A stretch of 64,000 nucleotides of DNA from Agapetus fuscipes. Taxonomy: Eukaryota; Arthropoda; Insecta; Trichoptera; Glossosomatidae. Within the stretch, counting starts at the first letter, position 1. Each line of letters starts with the position of its first letter. The translations under genes and the position numbers were made by a program. The notes under the pieces were generated by a model. That model was not told the origin of the DNA. It saw nothing but the letters and a program-made list of their open reading frames with translations, and ran no database searches. The stretch is from positions 9,402,524 through 9,466,523 of the forward strand of contig OX637343.1 of assembly GCA_951799405.1 (NCBI GenBank), written 5' to 3'. Shown here in pieces: positions 9,141 to 21,100 of the stretch.

Positions 9141-12100
9141 CTGTGGAAAAACAATGGAATTATTTTATAAAATAGTTTGGAATTAAAAAAAGGTTTGGGT
9201 CCGTGCTAATAAATTCAATTAAATTGGATGATTTTTAGAGTACTGTCATCTATCAAAATCTGTAGGAAGTTTTTTTTCAATTCTCATTTCAAATATTCAG
9301 TAAAGATGAAGAACCTGAGGAGAATGACGGTGAAAACGTTGAACGGAATCAATGGACTAAAAATAGTGTCATTATTTTTGTAAGCTAGAAGAGGATGTGA
9401 GAACAAATGTAAAATAAAATGATTAAACGCTTCACAAGGAGCAGGTAGGTACCTATCTTTAGAGGAAATGCAAGAAACAAAAAAGGAACTAGTATTATCT
9501 ACCTACATGCGGTGTGTCAGTGTGTAAGCTTGAACTTACGAGTATACGTGTCTGCTTGTTAGGATGCATCTGATATGTGCCTTTGCAGTGGTTTATCACA
9601 ATACGGCACTATCAATATTGTCTTTCTCATTATTATTACCTACCTATATGATCTAATCTAATCTAATCTAAGTTGAAAAGATATGTAACATTGAGGATTC
9701 ACATTACATGAATTCTCACAAGCAGCAAAAAAACAAATTCGCTCTTACACATGCCTTATGTGAACCTACAAGATAAAAAACAAATCTTAAATGGACACAC
9801 ATCCTGCTACTCCTGCCGACCTACCCTGAAACAGGGGTGACATTGACATTCTTGATAGTAGGAATATATATTTGCAACTTAGATTATAGATTATGGTGCT
9901 CACCCAAGAAGGACTTCCCATTGAGGATATTGGATACATGGATCTGCATGTCGCCTATCTTGTCTATGACCACCTTGACGTCCAGAGGTCTGCTGCCACT
10001 TGGAGAAGTGGCTAGTCTGGTGATGGTGGTAGTCTGGGAGTAGTCGTACAGGGTCATGTTCCACACACCCTGACGATTGAGGTTCGATCCCAGCGCGTAC
10101 GCGTCCAGATCATAATCTCCGTTGAGAGACTTTTCGGGGAAATATTGAGTGTATACGATGCGGTCGTTTTTCCAGTCGGTCCTGAAAAAGTACAACAATA
10201 TTATGAAAAAATGATTTTAATAATATTTAATGTAAGTAACATAGATATATAAGAATTAAGATTTATATTTTTGACCGGTCCGTAGTCTAGTGGTTAACAC
10301 TTCTGACTCGTAAATGGAAGGTTGTGGGTTCGAATCCCGGCGGAGCATGAAAAAATTATACCATTTTTATTTTCAAATACGCTCTTTCCTTGGTGAAAAC
10401 TCATATTCCTTTACCAAAGACCGGTCGCTAAAGGTTTATCCAGCCTTACAGCAACTGGGTCTTTCTTGAGTATTGGCGCTTTGTAGCGACGATCAAGCTC
10501 GTAAACACCTCTGCGGCACTTCAACAAGTGTCATAGACCCCTAGAGACTCCTAATATCTAGGAAGTCTCCTGCACAGGATGGAATCAGCGCTTATTCAGT
10601 TTTACTTTTAATGTGGCTGTATAGACATTTCAGGCTCATATTTAATGCACGCCGACAAGAAGACAAGCAAGTTTTGTACTATAATCTATAATCTATAATC
10701 TAAGTTGCAAAGATATATTCATTTAAAGCTCTCAGATGTATGCCCACAAACCAACAAGTGTAGTTCGCGCTTACAAATGCTGAATGTGTACTTACAAATA
10801 AAATCCAAACCTCAAATGAACATAAGCCCCACAACTTTTGCCGACCTTCCCTGAAACAGGGGTGACATTGGCAAAGTGAACCATTTTTTACAGTATGGGT
10901 GGTCAGCCTCATACCAACCTATAAGTCAAGGAAGTACGATTGGAATAAACTCATGTTTTGGACTCCATACCTGAACTTGGTGACCTTGGAAGCTGTCCAT
11001 CCCCTCTCGTACACGTTGGTCAGCCTGAGGTTGTAGTTGGCGTGGAAGTTGCCGCGCTTCTGCACCACCAGAGGAGCAAAGTGGGGGTCGAAGGACGCCA
11101 CTCCCAATTCTGGAATGCCTGGAAGAAAATGGAGAACAATCTTTTAAAGAGCTCAATAAGATGATGAAAAGGAAACCTGAGTCTGTGGAGTTTATCCTAT
11201 CACTCAAGTGCTAATCATCATTGAAGAAGGATTCAAAATGGTGTTCAGATAAAAACATTTCAATCTTTCACCAGCGGCGCTGCATCACAGATTTCATCGA
11301 CCATCATAGACCTACGAAAAGTTAAGAATTATGAAAATTACGATTTTTGTTTCGAAAATGTAAAAAGGACATTATCTTTGTTCTGCACATTTATTTAGTT
11401 TTCGTAATAAAAATCTTACGCCTTTGATTCTTTACATATTTTATTAATTAAGCTATGTAACTGTAACTCTACCGTCATTCCGCTAGGCCTCTGCAGATTT
11501 GCCATTATTTTTTCCTATCCTTGCATACCTAGTTCAATTCATTAATATCCTTCACCTTTTTCATATAGGTGCTTTGATTCACTTTGAATTTCATACGAAA
11601 TTTTTACATTTTATGCAGAAATATTGCAGTTTTGGAGTGATAACAATCCCTGACCATATTAATTATACGTACAAGTAAAAATAAACAAAACATGATTGCA
11701 AATTCGCGGTTTTATTCTGATTGCTATTTACATAAAAATATCATTACAAGTATGTATAATTAAAGTTGCAGATTTCAGTATGTGATTATATACGAACGAC
11801 CTACACAAAATCACGCCGCTGTTTTTGTTCGGTGATCTTGAAAGAACAAGTTTGCAAACGGATAAATTGTGCTGGGAATTGCAGTTCGAGGTCCAGCCTT
11901 GAAACTTAAATCGAAGAATGTAAAGCACAAGTACCGGCCGACCAACTCTTAAGTGCTACCTCAAATGTAAAAGTAAATAGACTCTAGAAACAAAAATATG
12001 TTGAAAATTTTAAATTATATAACGAACGGCACCTTGGATCTTTAGTGTCAGATGTAGAGAAATATTAAGATCAAAAAATTAATGTAAAGTGAAATGATGA

Positions 12101-15100
12101 ACAAAGTTAAGGTCAAATTTCAACTAGATAAAATTTTAATTTTAAAATATACCTAATTGATATTACATGCCCTGGCTGCCAGCATTGTAAATCAACCGCC
12201 AATTATTTCAGTCCTAAAATGCTTATTTCATTTCATTCTGAGTCATAATATTTTCATACATAATCTCCTTTTGTTATGACTAGGTATTTATTCGCTTTTT
12301 CAGAAATCTCATCTATCCACACTCTTCTCGGTCTAGACTCTTGATCTTACCCTTTATTGAAAAAGATACAGACTCAGAACGTTAAGAAATGTCTTGTGTG
12401 GTCTGGACTGTATCTAATCTAATCTAAGTTGCAAAGATATATTACATTGGAGATTCACATTACATGCATTTTCACAACCAGACACGTACAAGTTCGCGCT
12501 TGCACATGCCGCATGTGAACCTACAACATAAAAACCAAATCTCAAATGGACATACACCCTTGCCACTTTTGCCATACTTCTTTGAGACAGGGGGGCATTG
12601 GCAAAGTGAACCATTTTTACAGCATGGGTGGTAAGCCGCATACCAACCTATAAGTCAAGGTATGTACTATGAAGTAATTATTTTGGTATGCATGAAATAT
12701 ATGCGTTGTTATTGCATTGTTCCTCTTTTAACATGTTTACTTTTACATGTAAGGTATAATTTGGAAAACAGGTTTCGTTTTTATAGCGGTGCGGTGGCAG
12801 GCCTCGTCTTTTGAAAGGCTGTTGGCATTTAAGGAAGGGATATAGGTCCATATTCACAATCAGTGCCTCTAGTATAAAGAATTGCGTAAAAATCACCTCG
12901 ATTGCGTTAATAAAGTACATAGTATGAAAACTAATCCGCCCTCAGGGAGTTTATATATTATATAATCTAAGTTGCGAGGATATATTACCAATCAGAACTT
13001 TCCTTGACTTATAGGTTGGTATGAGGCTGACCACCCATACTGTAAAAAAAATGGTTCACTTTGCCAATGTCCCCCCTGTTTCAGGGAAGGTCGGCAAGAG
13101 TTGCAGGGTTTATGTTCATTTGAGAATGGGTTTTTTTTATATTGTAGGTCCACATGCACATGTGTGAGCACGAAATTATGCGTGTCTGCTTGTGGGAATG
13201 CATTTAATATGAATCTCAAGTGATTAATATCTTAGCAACTTAGATTTAGATTTAGAACTGGTCCGTAGTTCAGTGGCAACACTTCGGACTCTGAATGGAG
13301 GTTGTGGGTTCGAATCCCGGCGGAGCACAAAAAATATTCCGTTTATATTTTCAAATTTGCTCTCCGCCGCGCCGGGTTGAAAAATTCATACACCTTTACC
13401 AATGACCGGTCACCAAAGCCCATCCAGCCTTGCAGCAAGTGGGTTTTGCTTGAGAATCGGCGCTTTGTAGCGACCAGCAAGTGGGTTTTGCACGACCAAG
13501 CTCGTTAAAAGGTCGATAGCTCAATTGGTAGAATGTTTGCATTCCATGCTGAGAGCAAGGGTTCTATCTCTAGGTTTACTCAGCCTTCACAAGAAATGAG
13601 GACCAGCCCCCCCGGGATCTGGGAAACCCCCATTTCAACTGGAAGTGGTTGGTGTGAGGCCGGCCCCCTTACCCGTAAAAAATAAATAGGTCCCGAATCA
13701 CTACCTGCGACCCCTTCGGGGATAACGCAGGCAAGAAGTTAGACTATATGTGTAGGTTAGTTGCGTTGCGTAGAACAATAATACTCGTTCGTACCAAGGA
13801 ATGTACAGTTTCGTCTAGAAGTTTCCTTGCTTCATAATTCAGATGATGTATAATTATTCTGCCATATTGAGGTTATCACGTTGGTACCTGCTATTGAATT
13901 ATATTATAAGTGGAATAGAAACTATTTTAACATAAATACACGCTACACCTATTTAACCGCAAATCGATGATAGGACAAAATAAAACATGGCGGCGTATCA
14001 ACAGCTGATCTATTTTATATCGAACAACGATCAGACACCGCCATGATTTATTCCGTCCTATTTTCAAACAGGTACGGTAAGATCTACCAATGGAAATCAA
14101 GACTTCCACCCCAGGGCTGGAAGTCTCAACACCACGGTAATTCTTACCTACTGAATATCGGCAACATTTGTATGAAGACCTGTCAATCCAAGATGGCCGC
14201 AAGTGAACATCTGATAAGTCTTCATACAAATATTACCGATATTCGGTAGGTAAGAATTACCGTCGTGATGAAACTTCCAGCCCAGGCATCATTAGTTTGT
14301 CAAAGCGTGGGCTCAACGGACAACCAAAATGCCTAAAATTGCACTATAAGTTTGAGGGAAGTAACTTCCACCCCTGGGCTGGCAGTCTCAACACAAACGG
14401 TAGATCCTACCTACCGATTGTCGTTCAGATTAGTATGAACACCTGTCAATCTCTAATCAGCTGTTCACCTGCGGCCATTTTGTTTATTTTTTTTGTATGG
14501 GGACAGGTAACGACGGTAAGCGGTAAAAATGCGAGTCCCGACATGTCAGCTACCGGAATGATAGGTCGCCAAATGTACCGAGTGACGTTTAGGTACTTTT
14601 TTATGAAATACGTAGAATTATTAATCAGCTGTTCACCTGCGGCCATCTTGGATATTTTTTTGTATGGCGACAGGTAACGATGGTAAGTATTATCAAAGCA
14701 AGTCTTGGCAGCCAGCTACCGGTCATGATAGTTCGCGAAATCAATTGAATGACGTTTAGGTATTTTTTAAGAAATACGTAGAATTATTGATCAGCTGTTC
14801 CCTTGACGCCATTTTGTATGGCTTTATTGTATGGACACTGTCAACGTATCTTCTCTACTAGGTCTACCATTCATTATTGTTGACCAAATCTGCCGCTATG
14901 ATATGCCAGCAGCCTTCGACGTATATAACCTAAGTTGCAGGGTTTATGACGCTTATTTAGAAACTTCACGTGTAGCATGAGTAAACACGAACTTCCGCGT
15001 ATTTGCTCGTGATTAAAATTTAAAAATAAATAAAAAATAAACAAAATAAATTTAATAAAAAACAAAATGAAATTAAAATTAAATTAAATAAATCCAAAAA

Positions 15101-18100
15101 TGGTATCCTAAGTTCTATATTAATATCTATTATAAATATCATAAATCTATAATCAAAGATCAAAGATGTATTGATTTTCAAGGGGATCATATTTAATACA
15201 CGCTCACAAGCAGACACGTGTAAGTTTGCTCTTTCACATGCTGCATGTGTAGGTAGGTACGTATAAAATAAACGAAACCTCACGTTAAAATAAACCCTGC
15301 ATTTTTTCCGACCTTCTCTGAAACTGAGGTGGCATTTGCAAAGTGAACCATTTTTGAAACCATTGTGGTTCAGCATCATACCAACGTATACGTCAAGAAA
15401 TTAACTATTTTCTAATCTAATCTAATCTAAGTTGCAAAGATATGTTACAATGGAGATTCACATTACATGCATTTTCACTACCAGACACGTACAAGTTCGC
15501 GCTTGCACATGCCGGATGTGAACCTACAACATAAAACCATCTCAAATGGACATACACCCAGCGACTCTTGCCGTCCTTCCCTGAGACAGGGGTGACATTG
15601 GCAAAGTGAACCATTTTTACAGCATGGGTGGTCAGCCGCATACCAACCTATCAGTCAAGGAACCCTTACCCTTACCATTTTAATTTTCTTAATTTAATTT
15701 ATAGGTAAGTTTTATTTTTACTTACTGTTTTTTTTTTAAATATTGTTTTATGAATTTTATTTAGTTTAAAATTTATTCCTTGTCTTGTAGGTTGATATGA
15801 TGCTGAACACCCACATTGTAAAAAAAAATTTCACTTTGTAAAAGTCACCCCTGTTTCAGGAAAAGTTGGCAAAAGTTGCAGTGCTTATGTTCATCTGAAA
15901 TTTGGGTTTTTATATTCTAGGTCCACATGCAGCATGTGTTAGCGAGAACATATACGTAATACATTTAATACTCGTATAAATCTTAAATGTAATTTCGTAC
16001 TTAAAAAAAAACATAGATAAAAATATTTCAAATAACTGCAGATACTAGTTTACTCCAATCGTTTGCGTATCAGGCAGTTCAATTTGCTTGATATGCTACC
16101 ATAAATATGGTAGTTACCACGAACGTTACCGTCAGTTGAGTCTACCAAAGCTCGTTAACATTGTACCGATGAAAGGTATTGAACTATTCGACCAATCATA
16201 TGCACGCATTGACACCTAGCGGCGCTATTGCAAGCTTTCAAATAGGTATCTCTAACGTACCGTCGACGGTAACATGCTATCTACCGTCCTGATGAGACTT
16301 CCAGCCCTGGTCTGGTTTACAGGGAAGCCCCATAAAATGTCACAATGCCGTAAGATACATACACAGTTTCGTCTCCATCAATAATATAACTCAATGATAG
16401 CAATACTATTATAAAACATGCGGTAGTCTAGTGTCTGCTTTACCCAGACTAGTGACTACTGACTACTGAGAACGAAATGAAGAAATTTACGCTTGTACCT
16501 ACTTGAGTGTGGGATGCAATGACTGCTAATGGCTGTCTGAATACCTGTACATGCTGTAAACAGCTTTTTCTTTAACGTATTGTTATGTTTTTTAGCGGGT
16601 GACTATGGATACTCATTCATTCGCTATTTCAGGAATTTGGTCTATCCATACCTTTCTCAGTCTCCCTATTGCACGGTATCCATCTATTCTTGCAACATGT
16701 ACTCGTACTTTCTTCGCCAGTCTTTCATCATTCATTCTCTTCATATGTTAACTTTAATCTAAGTAGCAAACATAGTGTTATGTTTTTAAGCAGGTGATGT
16801 CTAATAAAAAATGCGGTGAATTTATTTTATCACTTTCAGTTCAGAGTTACTTACATTTGCACAGAATAGTTCGACGGTTGATTGATTTCTCAAGCTACAA
16901 CGGATTTCAGTCCTAAATTTATACTAAATAAAAAGATCATTCTCGAAACATGGAGAATCGTTACATAATACAGTGCTAGACTTTACCAGAACTTTCTGTT
17001 CAACACTTAATAAATTTCAAACAAATACAACTTTTTATCAGGTACCTACCTAAGCGTCTATTTATTTCTAGAGAGACTTACTATTACACTAACACAGACA
17101 AACTAAACACAAGTATATCCTGCATATTTGTTACAATATTATCACTGAGTAAACATGTAGGTACGTATCTCGTATTTTCGTTTTAGGTGGTCCATTTGAT
17201 AGCTCAGATAATAAATACATATAATGTTTGCGTTCTATGCCACAGAGCTAAGATCCGAGCCCCACAAAGAGTTACAGAAATAATTTCCTGTTTCGGTTAT
17301 TGTTTTTAACACAAAATATAAGTGCAGACAAGGCTTACTTAGCCTTTACAAAATATGAGAACAAGCATCCTTGAAAACTAGGAAATATCAGAATGGGAAA
17401 TCATTTCCTTGACTGATAGGTTGGTATGAGGTTGACCACCCATACTGTAAAAAATTGTTCACTTTGCCAATGTCACCCCTGTTTCAGGGAAGGTCGGCAA
17501 GAGTTGCAGGGCTTATGTTCATTTGACGTTGGGTTTTTTATATTGTAGGTCCACATGTGGCATGTGTGAGCGCGAAATTATGCGTGTCTGCTTGTGAGAA
17601 TGCATTTAATGTGAATCTCAAATGATAAATATCTTTGCAGCTTAGGTTTAGATTAGATTTAGACACGCTCGGTGGGATTTGAACCCGAGCTCTCGGCATG
17701 GAATTATACCAACTGAACCATCGTACAGACGAATATATACCGAAGATATATAGTTTTACCTTTAAGGCGCCGAAATGTATACAAAAAATTAAGGAATCGA
17801 AAAGAATGGTTTGTGAATGACCCGAAACAAATATTGAGACATATAGATAAGAAAGGATGGAAAAATCCGACAAAAGACTATTTACCATATTTTATTTGAA
17901 ACATAAAATTATCAGGCTTTCGTTTTAAGCATTATTACGATCAAAAACTTTTTTTTTTAAATACATGAAAAACTTTTTTCATTCCTTTCTCAAAAAATCA
18001 AATAATAACTGACACATGTAATACTGGAAAATCTTTGTAATTTTTCACACGAAAAATTACCCAATTTTCTTTTCACATACAGGTTGTACAATAACCAGAA

Positions 18101-21100
18101 GTGTGTGTTTTATTTTTACAAGTTTGTGCGAAAACCTAGCGTGAAGAACCTAGCCAGAATGAAGAATTCTGTGCACCAAGTATAGGTAACTCAATACGTA
18201 AATTTACTTCAATTGTGTAAATAGAAAGAATGTACGAAAACTAAGTCACTCACTAGGGTTGCCGTGGTATCTTTCATACCTACGTTTTTTTACGTAAGCG
18301 ATTGAGAAGAGTTTTTTCAATGTTTTATACTTGGAGTACTGAGAAGAGTTCACAAAGATATGTGACCTGTGATGATGTGAAAAAAGTGGAATAGAATCTC
18401 AAATAACTATGTGAAAATCTCTTGTTTCTCTGAGAAAATATGACATGTAATATTCTTCTCTAAAATTTGTTTTTTCATTATATAAAGTTGGTGTAGAGAT
18501 CTATCTAAATATAATGCTGACTCCCTATGTTGTGAAAAACTTGGTGCACTTGCCACCATGGTTTCAGAAAAAGTCGACAGGAGATGCAAGGTTTATGTTC
18601 ATGTGAGGTTTGGATTATTTTTTAAGTTCCTACAATGCAGCATCTGTACTTACATTCCATATGAGCTTTAAATGTCAATATAGGTATCTTAATTGCAACC
18701 TAGATTAGACTGTACATCCATCTTTATCAAAGCTTTAAAGAAATTTTAACGTGTACGATTCACACATAATAATCATAATAATTGACCAATTTTTATATAG
18801 CGCCGTTTAGTGGCACTAGCCACCCCAAAGACGCTGTAACTTCTTGACGCGTTTTCCCCTAGAGGTTGCATGTGGCAAGTGGAACCAATTTATTTTTACA
18901 GTAATGGGGTCGGACTTACACCAACCACTTCAGTTGAAGTGGGGGTAATGGTTTGATTATAAACACTGTGAAAAATCATTATTATTTATACCAGATGGTC
19001 TGAGGACCTAAGATGTTCATACATTTGTACATAAAATAAACAGTTCTAAGAGTAAAGATAAAAAAAGGATGAAGAGAGTGGTGAATGTCGAGGAGATGAA
19101 AGAAGTGTGCAAGGACAGAAAAAAGTGGAGACATATGTGTGAAGGAACTGGCCACCCCTTGCGAAAGAGTAGTTTAATACATGTATAAAAAGCACACAAG
19201 TAAGGTGCATGAAATATGAATCTCTCATGTGAATTATAAATTCATTTTTTAAACTTCGATTACAAATATCTATTAGGATAGGATTAATAAATATGAGTGC
19301 TAAAAGTATCTTTCAGATCTGTAGCAGGAGGGTGGCATCGAAGTTTTGATCCAATTTATTTTTACAGGTAAGGTAACCTCGGTTAAAGAAATGTTCATCG
19401 GATAAAATATTTTCTCTCCTTACATCAAAATGTCAAATTGTGTTCCTTCGGCCGATTTTTTTATTTTAACCGAATGTTCGGCCATAGTTCGTATTCGGTT
19501 CAAACCACATTCGGCCCATCCCTATTATTTATCTAAATTATAAATGATAAAACACATATTATATAATAAATACAACCTAAAAAGTGTCACCACAAAAAAA
19601 CTATTTGCAAAAACACGTTTATTAAATATCGTTTTTTAATGTATTTTATTTACGAAAAAAATCTTTTCAATAATAGAATTATTTAATTCTAGCAAGGAGT
19701 TGATTTTTGGTAATGCAAACTATTATCAAGAAATTTAATTAAGTTGAGTCTAAAAATGATAATTCAATTTTAATAGACATTCCATTTTATAATCCAAAGA
19801 TTCAAATGTTTATTTTAAATTATTTATGTTATTTTACCAAATGGGTTTTATTAAATAAGAAACAAATGTATATTTTTAAAGCATTATCAAACAAAACAGG
19901 TTTTACAGATTATATAACCTCGATATTTAAGCTAATGGCAAAATATCAAATAAATCATTTAATTTAATTTCTACGAAATAAATTAGATAGAGAAAGGTTA
20001 GAGCGTTCTTTATTTAAATTGATAATTTATAAATTTTACGAATTTTCGAAATTCAAATTTTTGCAAAAAAATTACGAAATAAAGATTTAAAAGAATAGAC
20101 TCGGAATTTTTTTTTTTTTATTTTGATTTTTTTTCTTGGAGAGCAAAAGTAAGTCTTGTATGGAGCTGCCGTCCTTTGCAGTAGCAACCAATAAAAAAAT
20201 ATTTTATATGCCTTTTCCCTAGCGACCCGGCCGGCTGAAGACACAATATTGCCTATGCAGAATTTTCTCTCAATTTTCAATTTGGATATTTACTTGTGAA
20301 GTCTGAGTAAACCTTGCCGGTACCTTGGTTTTCCGTTTGAGGTAAGCATTGAAACAGGAAATAATCTCTTGTACCATTTAAAAAAAAATCCTTTGCGAAA
20401 GATTACTCAGATTTCAATAAATCTACAAGTCTATGGCACATATTGGAGTGCCGCAGAGGTGCGGGCGTTGAACTGGTGGTTGATGTCCTGATCTTTTATA
20501 GGGGTGTTAGCTGCGTAGTGTTATGTTGTGTATTTTGTTGCTTTTACATTGAGACACTGATAGGAAGTGGTGATTGATTCTGGTTTTTGGTTTGGATTAA
20601 ACTCTAGCCCTCTGCCATTGAACGCAAGCATTCTACCGAGTGAGCTATCGACTATTATTTATACTTTATATTAAAAAAATCATTTAAAAAACCCTTACCT
20701 GAGTAAAAGAATGGATTTAGCTTGTTCAAAGCATTCTTCATACAGTTGTCGAAATTCTTGTCATTTCTTCTGCATTTGGAGAGAATCCGTTCTGAAAACC
20801 AATAAAAAAAATATTTCAAGACAATAAAAGAAGAGTAAGAAAAAGTAAAAAAAAGTAGTGGTAGTTTTACGAGTTTAAGTATATAGTGCTTTAGCGCTTT
20901 TGGCCGTTTTCCAGTCGACGTCAGGAGCCACTCTTTTGAACTAAGTGAGCAAAAAATTTTAATTTATAGTTATGTCCAGTTGGGTATAGGTACTTCTATA
21001 ATTCTAAGTCGCAAATATATATTGATATTTAAGGCTCATATTATATACTCGTACATACTCACAAGCAGGCACATGTAAGTGCACGCTAACACACGCTGCA

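Noticed and set aside
14297..14677. 126-residue ORF with internal repeats
   Set aside because: It spans FB-1-related tandem DNA repeats. The peptide repeat mirrors the DNA repeat.
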